Virus record (IMG/VR): IMGVR_UViG_3300025759_000253
Span: 1-37,873 of that record
DNA from: a virus
Strand: one strand, 5' to 3'
Length of the DNA: 37,873 nt
Both the position numbers and the translations under genes were made by a program. The notes under the pieces are model-generated. The model searched no databases, was not told the origin of the DNA, and was given only the letters and a program-made list of their open reading frames with translations. This document shows, in pieces, positions 9,307 through 15,259 of the stretch; position 1 is the stretch's first letter, and each line of letters starts with the position of its first letter.

Positions 9307-10540
9307 TTCTTGCTCTACCAACCTCACCAAACTCCTTGTCATACTCAATAGATGATAATGATCTACCAGCTAAATAACCATGCTGGTGGTGATAAGCATC
9401 TTGTGTGACGGGAGCTTGGTGGCTTTCGGTAATTGCACCACCACCCTCAAACACTCTCTGCGTTTTATGATGTACGTGGAAGCCGTGTGCGTAAGCATGT
9501 TTGGTTCTACCCCAAATCTCACGCCAACGAGAAGCCATAATCTCTGGCATCTTGTCCAACTTAGCCGCATGACCATGCGTTGCTGCCAACATCACTTTCC
9601 CAAATTCCCAATGCCAGAACAGAGATGGATCAGTGTCAATTGTTACACGTTTCTCATCACGATACCAAGCATGTAGAAACCATGTCATTGCAATAGCACT
9701 GTGTTCATCATGGTTCCCAGGTAAAATACGAACTGTAACATGTTTGTGTTTCTGTAGAGCAAGTTCAGTCTGGAATGTCAGAAGCTCACCTGCTTTACCA
9801 AGAACCTTTGCATAACGTGTATCAACGTCCAGCGTGTTACCTGATTTCAATGTACGGTTCTCAGAGTTATCTGCATGAAGCAAATCACCACCACCAAGGA
9901 TAACCGCTGTCTCAGTAGCATTACTTGCATGATGTACCCGTTGCATAGCTGTCTGATAAGCATCCATTGCAATAGGAATATCCCAATCAGTACCAGTCTC
10001 CTGACCCCATGCAAACAAACCAAGGTGCATATCGGGTAGAGGGTAAAACGTCATACGATCTGTAATGAGATTTTTTGGTTTTGGGAGTTCAAATTTAGGT
10101 CGTTTATAATCATTGAATTCTTCTTTAAGACCATCAATGAATATTTGAGCACCTTGTTTTTCAAGATCTGTCTTGTACCAAGCCTGAACAGTATCACCGT
10201 TTCCATCGACTTGTGTGGTCATTGCTTTGAGATGATGTTTCTCTGGGAGTTGGAATTGACCTTCCCGTGATTTTGATACCTTTACGCTTTTACCTTTTAC
10301 GTCACCGTCTGCATCGTACTGGGTACTTTCACCTGTGATCTCCATACCCGTGGGAACTGTGAGATTTGGAAAGCGTTTATCAAAATTCCTTGCGAATGCT
10401 TTTGCGAGATGTCGTCGATATGTTCCATGTTTGATACCGAGTTCTCGTGAAGCTGCTGAAGCGTTCTTATTGTTACGGTTGTAAGCAGCTAATGCGTCCA
10501 GACACTTTTGGTCTGTAATCGAATTTGTTTGTGAAGTCAT
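9296..10540 (-). CDS. Metallophosphoesterase with N-terminal HTH-like segment
   Basis: 414 residues from the ATG at 10540, which has AAGGA upstream. The longer frame to 10639 lacks a ribosome site. Residues about 10-50 look like a helix-turn-helix (ASAASRELGIKHGTYRRHL). From 165 all metallophosphatase motifs appear in order: DMH at 170-172, GGD at 217-219, GNHD at 275-278, HGH at 322-324, and a GFHVHH segment at 353-358. This is the two-metal calcineurin/Mre11-like active site, so it should be a phosphodiesterase or nuclease. The HTH suggests binding to DNA. It lies between the late and early blocks on the minus strand. The substrate is unknown. Confidence 0.8.
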   Translation of the reverse strand: MTSQTNSITDQKCLDALAAYNRNNKNASAASRELGIKHGTYRRHLAKAFARNFDKRFPNLTVPTGMEITGESTQYDADGDVKGKSVKVSKSREGQFQLPEKHHLKAMTTQVDGNGDTVQAWYKTDLEKQGAQIFIDGLKEEFNDYKRPKFELPKPKNLITDRMTFYPLPDMHLGLFAWGQETGTDWDIPIAMDAYQTAMQRVHHASNATETAVILGGGDLLHADNSENRTLKSGNTLDVDTRYAKVLGKAGELLTFQTELALQKHKHVTVRILPGNHDEHSAIAMTWFLHAWYRDEKRVTIDTDPSLFWHWEFGKVMLAATHGHAAKLDKMPEIMASRWREIWGRTKHAYAHGFHVHHKTQRVFEGGGAITESHQAPVTQDAYHHQHGYLAGRSLSSIEYDKEFGEVGRARITL

Positions 10541-10692
10541 ATGGTAGTTCCTTATCTTTTTGCAGGATCTGCATAGCACCGCAGTTGATACATGACTAGA
10601 ACATTTTTCCTCAAATGGGAACCAAAAGAGAAAAATCATTTCGTCATACAGCCCAAAACAGGAATAATATTTTTATCTGCATTTTCTGGGGC

Positions 10693-10720
10693 TTGACACG
10701 AAAATTTGGCTGGATATATA
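10693..10720 (+). promoter_or_regulatory. Strong sigma-70-type promoter, rightward
   Basis: A perfect TTGACA (10693-10698) is separated by 16 bp from TATATA (10715-10720); a 17-bp spacing gives ATATAT. This is the best host-type promoter seen in the window and reads into the early region. In N4 itself early genes use the injected virion polymerase, so a host promoter here is notable. Confidence 0.65.
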
Positions 10721-10775
10721 TGGGTTTCCGACGAACAAGTCGGGTAGGGGCTTTTGCTTGCCACAGTTGTGTTCA

Positions 10776-10790
10776 CACTCCTACGGAGTG
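10776..10790 (+). promoter_or_regulatory. Early hairpin promoter candidate 1 (virion RNAP type)
   Basis: CACTCC-TAC-GGAGTG forms a 6-bp stem with a 3-nt loop, lying in non-coding DNA upstream of the first early genes. N4 virion RNA polymerase recognises exactly such small hairpins (5-7 bp stem, 3-nt loop). Three further examples lie in other gaps of this region. Confidence 0.5.
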
Positions 10791-10866
10791 CTCACCAATC
10801 CTCTCGAACACCTTTTATTCACCGAATAAAACTGCTTCTCACCGCCAAACCCGATTCCACATAAAA

Positions 10867-10875
10867 GGCTCCGCC
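10867..10875 (+). promoter_or_regulatory. GCTCCGC heptamer with short stem
   Basis: GGC-TCC-GCC carries the same GCTCCGC core as the hairpins at 12798 and 14586 but with only three base pairs. It sits 46 nt before the start codon at 10921. It could be a degenerate or weak copy. Confidence 0.25.
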
Positions 10876-10920
10876 AAGCCCACCCTTTCTTTTATCTGTT
10901 AATTGTTATAAGACGTGCCT

Positions 10921-11082
10921 ATGGCACAAGATGATACAAAACAGATTAAGACGTTTGCTTCTCTTTTGGGTGATAACCCAACAGAATTTGAAGAATATAT
11001 ACCTTGGTATGATCGTCCACCTCCTCCTCCTATGACTAAAGAAGAGTTAGAAGAATATTTGGATGATTATATACCTTATTAA
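10921..11082 (+). CDS. Small acidic early protein
   Basis: 53 residues, strongly acidic. Two similar segments are separated by a run of five prolines: EEYIPWYD at about 24-31 and LDDYIPY at the C-terminus. The ribosome site is weak (AAGACG about 8 nt upstream), so the start is less certain. It is the first rightward early frame after the sigma-70 promoter and hairpin 1. Tiny acidic early proteins often inhibit host enzymes or mimic DNA, but this is only an inference. Confidence 0.55.
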   Translation: MAQDDTKQIKTFASLLGDNPTEFEEYIPWYDRPPPPPMTKEELEEYLDDYIPY

Positions 11083-11090
11083 TCAATGAC

Positions 11091-11215
11091 GATAATTAAA
11101 CAAACTCGTCGTCTCAGTTCTCCATCCTAAATCTTGTGCTCCCACCCTCGGCTACGCCGAAGGTCGCACAGAGATTTACGCTGTCGTTCTGCGACTCCTC
11201 ATTTGTTTAATTATC
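11091..11215. repeat. 14-bp perfect inverted repeat enclosing hairpin 2
   Basis: GATAATTAAACAAA (11091-11104) and its exact complement TTTGTTTAATTATC (11202-11215) flank 97 bp. That interval holds hairpin promoter candidate 2. The right arm ends 13 nt before the start codon at 11229, so it lies in the leader of the early operon. Confidence 0.7.
11144..11164 (+). promoter_or_regulatory. Early hairpin promoter candidate 2 (virion RNAP type)
   Basis: TCGGC-TAC-GCCGA (11148-11160) has a 5-bp stem and a 3-nt loop. The stem extends by three more pairs beyond one mismatch (ACC at 11144 with GGT at 11162). It lies about 65 nt upstream of the 11229 operon. Confidence 0.5.
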
Positions 11216-11228
11216 TTAGGAGAAAACA

Positions 11229-11420
11229 ATGAATAAGAAAAAGAATGCTATTAAAAATAAAATTAAAAAGGAGTTTCCAGAAGCTTATGTAAGCTCTAAT
11301 TATAAATTAGGTTTTGCTGTAATTGTTATAAGAAATAATTTTTATCATTATTCATATGATCATGATATAAATGAATTTATAAAGAATATCAAAATGGATA
11401 TCTTATTGGGTGCAACATGA
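11229..11420 (+). CDS. Early LLG-family small protein 1
   Basis: 63 residues, very basic at the N-terminus (MNKKKNAIKNKIKKEF), then a beta-like core (LGFAVIVIRNNFYHYSY) and a C-terminal helix ending MDILLGAT. The start has AGGAG upstream. It is first in a chain of five overlapping or close small genes whose products all carry a helix ending in an acidic residue, a hydrophobic segment and LLG or LMG. Its stop overlaps the next start as ATGA. No known family is recognised. Confidence 0.75.
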   Translation: MNKKKNAIKNKIKKEFPEAYVSSNYKLGFAVIVIRNNFYHYSYDHDINEFIKNIKMDILLGAT

Positions 11421-11683
11421 CAGATAATTATGTTGAACACTCTTATAACTTAAACCGACGAGTTATTGAGTATTATATAAATAAGGATCCTAATCTCTCT
11501 CATATTTACACTTGTAAACTAAGAGAACCTAAATCAATGAACTTCTATATTATGGATATTTATATCACTAGACAACACAAAATAGAGATTATTCATCCTG
11601 AATCATATAGTTTTGAGGAATTAATTTCTATAATTGATGAAGAAATCGATATGTGCAAGCTGTTAGGTATTAAAGATGGGTAA
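11417..11683 (+). CDS. Early LLG-family small protein 2
   Basis: 88 residues. It has an N-terminal helix, then strands (MNFYIMDIYITRQHKIEII) and a C-terminal helix with the signature EEIDMCKLLG followed by five residues. The layout matches its neighbours: helix, beta-hairpin core, then terminal helix with LLG. It overlaps the upstream gene by 4 nt and the downstream gene by 8 nt, so the set is translationally coupled. Function is unknown. Confidence 0.75.
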   Translation: MTDNYVEHSYNLNRRVIEYYINKDPNLSHIYTCKLREPKSMNFYIMDIYITRQHKIEIIHPESYSFEELISIIDEEIDMCKLLGIKDG

Positions 11684-11975
11684 TAATCTATACAAAGAAA
11701 GTCTTGTTACCGAATCTATCATGCATGGTCTTGAAGAAATAGGCCAAGGGGTTCAGGATATGTACCTAAGAGATGATTCTAAGCTCATGGTACTTATAGA
11801 TAGAGAAAACATCTCTGTTTTTCATTGGTTTGGTTCCAGGAAAGATGTTTTCAACAAAATTCTTGATGAAATTAATACCCATAGGCTCCTTGGATCGATT
11901 CAACCTCCCTCAAATGAAGCTCCAAAAGGTTGGGAATGGACAGATTACAAGGAAATAGTCGATGACCCATTATAA
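11676..11975 (+). CDS. Early LLG-family small protein 3
   Basis: 99 residues. N-terminal helix (about 8-26), beta core (KLMVLIDRENISVFHWF), then the helix DEINTHRLLG at about 69-78. Unlike copies 1 and 2 it continues for 20 residues with a Trp/Pro-rich acidic tail (GWEWTDYKEIVDDPL). Both ends overlap neighbours. The conserved LLG therefore lies inside the protein and not only at the stop, which argues for a true shared fold. Confidence 0.75.
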   Translation: MGNNLYKESLVTESIMHGLEEIGQGVQDMYLRDDSKLMVLIDRENISVFHWFGSRKDVFNKILDEINTHRLLGSIQPPSNEAPKGWEWTDYKEIVDDPL

Positions 11976-12315
11976 AACAAACTCAGTTTATAAAAATATA
12001 CATACTATTACATATCCTCAGTTTAGATTTTCTGGTTCAAGACACCAAGATCATGCTTATACAGATCGTTTAATGAAAATTATTAATACAAAAAACGTAT
12101 CTTTATACGATATAGAATTAATTTCCTCAGATTTGATAATTGTATATTTTACCCCAGACCATGAATTTCAAATTAAAGGCTTCCAAGGTGAGGAAATCAA
12201 AAAGGTTGCGTCCTTTATCATTGAAGAATTAGAAACATTAGTTCTTCTTGGTGTTATTGAACACCTTAAATATTTTCAAATACCTGATCTAAAATCAGGT
12301 ATTATGAAGAAATAA
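11962..12315 (+). CDS. Early LLG-family small protein 4
   Basis: 117 residues, the longest member. It has a polar N-terminus, strands (LISSDLIIVYFTPDHEFQIKG broken by a turn), and a helix IIEELETLVLLG at about 85-96. A C-terminal extension of about 20 residues ends in KK. It overlaps the upstream gene by 14 nt. Codon use is very AT-rich, like its neighbours. Function is unknown. Confidence 0.75.
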   Translation: MTHYKTNSVYKNIHTITYPQFRFSGSRHQDHAYTDRLMKIINTKNVSLYDIELISSDLIIVYFTPDHEFQIKGFQGEEIKKVASFIIEELETLVLLGVIEHLKYFQIPDLKSGIMKK

Positions 12316-12346
12316 ATCGAGTTAAATATATTAATAGGAGGTTAAT

Positions 12347-12619
12347 ATGAAAGAAAATCACAAACCTATTCAACAATACCGTTTTGCAAAAAATATTATA
12401 AACTCCCTCTTAAAAGAGGGTTACTTTATCTGGCACGTAATCGTTAATATTAATGAATTCCCTCCTTATACAAAACATGTAACTGTAAAAATGGATGAAG
12501 ATACCTTTATTAAGGTTTATGCTGCTACAGACCAAATTACAGTCTTTACACGTATGATCAAAGATGAAATTGATATCTTAAGGTTAATGGGTTTTGAAGA
12601 TAAACCTGAACCATTTTAA
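12347..12619 (+). CDS. Early LLG-family small protein 5
   Basis: 90 residues with N-terminal helix (YRFAKNIINSLLKEGY), beta segments (WHVIVNIN, HVTVKM, IKVYAATDQITVF) and C-terminal helix DEIDILRLMG followed by FEDKPEPF. The strong site AATAGGAGG precedes the ATG. This copy gives the clearest helix-strand-strand-strand-helix layout of the family, compatible with a small alpha/beta sandwich. It ends the first early gene chain. Confidence 0.8.
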   Translation: MKENHKPIQQYRFAKNIINSLLKEGYFIWHVIVNINEFPPYTKHVTVKMDEDTFIKVYAATDQITVFTRMIKDEIDILRLMGFEDKPEPF

Positions 12620-12669
12620 ATTGTGTTTGATAGTTCTGAATTAAGGATAGTCACAGTTTTGACACAATT

Positions 12670-12697
12670 GATTTGATTTCAAATCTCATATTTTTTT
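12670..12697 (+). terminator. Weak terminator-like hairpin
   Basis: GATTTG (12670-12675) pairs with CAAATC (12680-12685) over a 4-nt loop, and a run of seven T follows at 12691-12697. The stem is AT-rich and the T-run is 5 nt away, so strength would be low. It would end the LLG-family operon. Confidence 0.35.
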
Positions 12698-12797
12698 CAT
12701 GCTAGGTTTTTCGATACTGATGTCTGGTAGTAGTATTAACACTCCTGATCCCTCAAAGTTAATAGTACCCCCCCTACCTTTAACACTCTTAACACAT

Positions 12798-12810
12798 GGT
12801 GCTCCGCACC
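12798..12810 (+). promoter_or_regulatory. Early hairpin promoter candidate 3 (virion RNAP type)
   Basis: GGTGC-TCC-GCACC forms a 5-bp stem with a 3-nt loop around the core GCTCCGC. It sits 35 nt upstream of the ATG at 12846 in a 226-bp non-coding gap and shares its core exactly with the hairpin at 14586. Confidence 0.55.
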
Positions 12811-12845
12811 TGTTGAGTTCAACCAGCTAATCAGGAGCTATCATC

Positions 12846-13190
12846 ATGGCATCAGCAATCAACTCAGCTCGTAATGCGAGCGTATCTATCTTCGACTTGG
12901 TTAACAAGTCAGCATCAACCATCACAGACACAGTAGACTCAATCCAAAAAGCAGGTGACATCCTGCACAATAAGGTACGTGTACTACATGCAGCACAGAC
13001 ACAGAATACAGATCAAAAGATCTTAGCTGCTAAAGAACGTGATCTCATGACTATGGTCAAAGAACATACTACCTTCATGGTAGAGCTTCAGTCAGACATC
13101 GACAAAGACTCTGACTATAAGAAAGTGTTCGATGAAAATATGAAGAGATTCACTACAACTGTCTCTGAACCTTCAACTTCTGAGGCTTAA
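12846..13190 (+). CDS. Helical early protein
   Basis: 114 residues, nearly all helical, with low-complexity Ser/Thr-rich N-terminal part (ASVSIFDLVNKSASTITDTV) and a charged second half (AAKERDLMTMVKEH). There is no membrane segment. AGGAG precedes the start. It is the only gene between hairpin 3 and the large stem-loop at 13212, so it may form its own transcription unit and be strongly made. The family is not recognised. Confidence 0.7.
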   Translation: MASAINSARNASVSIFDLVNKSASTITDTVDSIQKAGDILHNKVRVLHAAQTQNTDQKILAAKERDLMTMVKEHTTFMVELQSDIDKDSDYKKVFDENMKRFTTTVSEPSTSEA

Positions 13191-13211
13191 GCTAAACCTT
13201 AACCTCACCTA

Positions 13212-13250
13212 AAGACTATCAGCAGTTTCCTCCCAACTGTTGGTAGTCTT
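13212..13250 (+). terminator. Large 15-bp stem-loop after the 12846 gene
   Basis: Positions 13212-13226 pair with 13236-13250 (15 bp, two G-T pairs, 9-nt loop). Only a short T-poor tail follows, so it may be a weak terminator, an RNA-stabilising end or an RNase III site between two early units. Confidence 0.5.
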
Positions 13251-13328
13251 AACCATTTAAAGGATAGGATAGTAGAGTTAACTATCACTCTAACTATCTT
13301 TAACTTTATACAACCTGGAGTACATATC

Positions 13329-13514
13329 ATGGACTACTGTACAACCTCTGATCTCATCAGAGCAGCTATGGCCTTAGATTCATCTCAGGTCGAAGTGTTA
13401 TTAGACACTCCAAAGCTCATCATGCTTAAGAGTCTAGTAACTGATTTAATCACTGTATGGAACTGGAAACCAGAATTCCAAATGTTCTGTATTGAACCAA
13501 TGGTAAAAGGATAA
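13329..13514 (+). CDS. Small hypothetical protein
   Basis: 61 residues with an N-terminal helical motif (TTSDLIRAAMALDSSQVEVLL) and a hydrophobic second half with several Trp/Phe. GGAG precedes the start. The spacing to the next gene is 4 nt, so it leads a chain with the exported and membrane proteins downstream. No family is recognised. Confidence 0.65.
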   Translation: MDYCTTSDLIRAAMALDSSQVEVLLDTPKLIMLKSLVTDLITVWNWKPEFQMFCIEPMVKG

Positions 13515-13518
13515 AATT

Positions 13519-13866
13519 ATGATTATCAAATCCTCTTTGTTAGCAGCAAGTATCATGCTCGCTGTTAACTTTTCAGGATGTGCTCCTGCTCATGCAGACA
13601 CATACCTGGATGATGATGATATTGGCTTGAGAACCCTCAAAGCCCTTAAAATCACCTCTGTTCGTATGAATAGACAACCTCAAAACTGTATTTCAGAAGA
13701 AAGACGATATGAACTCGTCAGAAACTGGAACTTTGATCTAATCCACGTATTTAACGGTGGTCATGGTCAAGTTTGGCAGAGCCAAGTATCTGGAAACATT
13801 ATGTTTACCTTCGAATTCGATGGAACTTCATGTGTTATCGGTACTGGTAAATCAACCCTCAAATAA
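13519..13866 (+). CDS. Exported or lipoprotein-like early protein
   Basis: 115 residues with a clear signal peptide: basic start, hydrophobic core (SLLAASIMLAVNF), then SGC at 19-21 and AHA before Asp27. It could be lipidated at Cys21 (imperfect lipobox FSGC) or cut by signal peptidase I after Ala26. The mature part has two Cys (in QNCISEE and TSCVIG) that could form a disulfide, as expected for a periplasmic protein. An early exported phage protein may act on the cell envelope, for example in superinfection exclusion; this is an inference. Confidence 0.7.
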   Translation: MIIKSSLLAASIMLAVNFSGCAPAHADTYLDDDDIGLRTLKALKITSVRMNRQPQNCISEERRYELVRNWNFDLIHVFNGGHGQVWQSQVSGNIMFTFEFDGTSCVIGTGKSTLK

Positions 13867-13877
13867 GGACTAATATC

Positions 13878-13997
13878 ATGTTAGAGTCAGTAACTGACAT
13901 CGTAGTATTCTACGGATTTCAACTCTTCCTACTTTGGGCTGTGTTTATGGGACTGAAAAGTCTCATTAAAACACTATGGTCTAAAGTATCAGGCTAA
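13878..13997 (+). CDS. 39-residue single-span membrane protein
   Basis: A short frame with AAGGA ten bases before the ATG. A hydrophobic span covers about residues 8-25 (IVVFYGFQLFLLWAVFMG) and is followed by a basic tail (LKSLIKTLWSKVSG), which predicts a C-in orientation. It lies 11 nt after the exported protein gene and 27 nt before the next membrane gene. Such tiny membrane proteins are common in phage early regions. Function is unknown. Confidence 0.65.
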   Translation: MLESVTDIVVFYGFQLFLLWAVFMGLKSLIKTLWSKVSG

Positions 13998-14024
13998 ACC
14001 TCAAACATATCAAGGAGATATCCA

Positions 14025-14201
14025 ATGTTTGATTTCACACACAAACACTTCTGGTTAGCTGCCATACTCACAATAGTGGGTGTCTTCTTGATCGAGACAT
14101 TCATGGGTACATGGGCTGTTATTGGAATTGTTATTTTCGTTATTCTTATTGCTAATCGCAAGAAGTTTACACGAAACAGTACCAACGACAAAGATGGCTA
14201 A
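14025..14201 (+). CDS. 58-residue two-span membrane protein
   Basis: Starts after a near-ideal AAGGAGATATCC. Two hydrophobic spans (about 9-25 and 28-44) form a helical hairpin, followed by a basic, polar tail (NRKKFTRNSTNDKDG), so both ends are probably cytoplasmic. The size would also suit a holin or antiholin, but its place in the early region makes a host-envelope role more likely. Confidence 0.7.
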   Translation: MFDFTHKHFWLAAILTIVGVFLIETFMGTWAVIGIVIFVILIANRKKFTRNSTNDKDG

Positions 14202-14242
14202 CATCTTGTTATCTTTAAACTAAAGTTAAAAGGAGTTAACTC

Positions 14243-14503
14243 ATGTTAACCATCTTATGTGCAGTAGCAACTGCATTCTTCTACTACAATGCAACAGAAT
14301 ATAACCAAGAGAACATATGGTTTATGTTCTATGGATGTCTATTCATGACAATCTTTATGTTCGGTTGCGAACTTGCATTCTACCTATTGAGACGTAATGA
14401 AAGAAAGCGTGAAGCTGAACTTCAAGATCGTGTTGACAGTGTAGTCTTCAAAAAACCAAGGTATGAAGCTTGGGGAACATCATTCCCAGCTCGTAGAGAC
14501 TAA
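14243..14503 (+). CDS. 86-residue two-span membrane protein
   Basis: AAAAGGAG precedes the ATG. Two hydrophobic spans (about 2-15 and 26-48) are followed by a charged cytoplasmic tail (RRNERKREAELQDR) that is probably helical. It is the last of four consecutive exported or membrane proteins. A GATAC/GTATC-type hairpin (about 14522-14545) follows the gene. The family is not recognised. Confidence 0.7.
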   Translation: MLTILCAVATAFFYYNATEYNQENIWFMFYGCLFMTIFMFGCELAFYLLRRNERKREAELQDRVDSVVFKKPRYEAWGTSFPARRD

Positions 14504-14585
14504 CTTCATTCCTTCCTACGGTGGGGATACAATCAGTATCTCCATCAATCCATTCTTGGGCTGCCTCTGTGCTCCCTCGATAGAG

Positions 14586-14600
14586 ACACGCTCCGCGTGT
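14586..14600 (+). promoter_or_regulatory. Early hairpin promoter candidate 4 (virion RNAP type)
   Basis: ACACGC-TCC-GCGTGT has a 6-bp stem, extendable by G-T and A-T pairs, with a 3-nt loop and the core GCTCCGC. It lies in a 176-bp gap, 79 nt upstream of the ATG at 14680. Confidence 0.55.
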
Positions 14601-14679
14601 TTTGGTGCTCTGTGGGAATGACCTCATTGAGCATTAATCAACAAAACCAACTACTTACATGATAAAAGGAAAAACAATC

Positions 14680-15072
14680 ATGGCTATTTTCGGTAAAGAC
14701 GAAGCAACTCCTTCAAACTCATCTGATCGTCCAGAGGCTCACCTTTGGTTGAACATTGGCGTTGAAGTTGACGTTCCAACAGCAGACGGTGAAGGCACAG
14801 AAAAGAAATTCATCTCTTTTCCTGTAAACCTTGCGCTTGACACAATGGAACCAATGGTTGCTCGTGGTAACAACAAAGCTTGGAACGAGCAAGTTGCAGT
14901 GAAGAACAAACTTCTTAAGTTTGCTCAGAATACTGCTCAGGCTTGTGAACCAGGTACTGGTGAAATCCTTGAGAACATCAAGGTACAAGCTTACAAGAAA
15001 GCTACTCCTTCAGCACCTGTTGCTGATGCAGAGAACTCTCTCTTGAAGCAATTGACTGGCACTATCGGTTAA
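14680..15072 (+). CDS. Abundant early protein candidate, unknown family
   Basis: 130 residues from the ATG at 14680, which has ATAAAAGG upstream; an in-frame ATG at 14659 precedes that site and is unlikely. The protein is soluble: a beta-rich centre (HLWLNIGVEVDV, KKFISFPVNLALDTMEP), a helix around 75-95 and a Pro/Ala-rich linker near the end. Its own hairpin promoter and its own strong terminator make it a single-gene unit, and its codons look more optimised than those of nearby genes, so high expression is likely. A nucleic-acid-binding role is possible but not shown. Confidence 0.75.
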   Translation: MAIFGKDEATPSNSSDRPEAHLWLNIGVEVDVPTADGEGTEKKFISFPVNLALDTMEPMVARGNNKAWNEQVAVKNKLLKFAQNTAQACEPGTGEILENIKVQAYKKATPSAPVADAENSLLKQLTGTIG

Positions 15073-15097
15073 TTCTGACTGCCTAAGTCTCATTATG

Positions 15098-15156
15098 ACG
15101 AACCTGTAGACCATTGCCCTTGATTGGACGCATTGGTACTACGGGTTCGTTTTTTC
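15098..15156 (+). terminator. Strong rho-independent terminator
   Basis: A 12-bp stem (15098-15109 with 15139-15150, one G-T pair) is followed by six T. The long loop contains further partial pairing. It ends the single-gene unit at 14680-15072. Confidence 0.85.
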
Positions 15157-15259
15157 TTAAAAACGATAGTTGATAGTTATTTAACTAACCTAAATGCTAA
15201 ATCCCAAAAAGATGACCTTATCGACTAAAGGTCACCTAAAGGATATAAGAGAGGCTAAA

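Larger units (their letters stand above)
10541..10920. other. 380-bp early control region without a gene
   Basis: This stretch separates the leftward metallophosphoesterase from the rightward early genes. It contains a near-consensus sigma-70 promoter (10693-10720), a 6-bp stem/3-nt loop hairpin (10776-10790) and a short GCTCCGC element (10868-10874). A 95-codon frame over 10615-10902 covers these signals and has no ribosome site, so it is not taken as a gene. Confidence 0.6.

Noticed and set aside
10615-10902. 95-codon plus-strand frame in the early control region
   Set aside because: It covers a strong sigma-70 promoter and a hairpin, has no ribosome site and an unnatural Cys/His/Arg-rich composition.
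10921-12619. CRISPR-like or other regular repeat arrays in the AT-rich early region
   Set aside because: No regularly spaced direct repeats are present; the similarity is at protein level among small genes.
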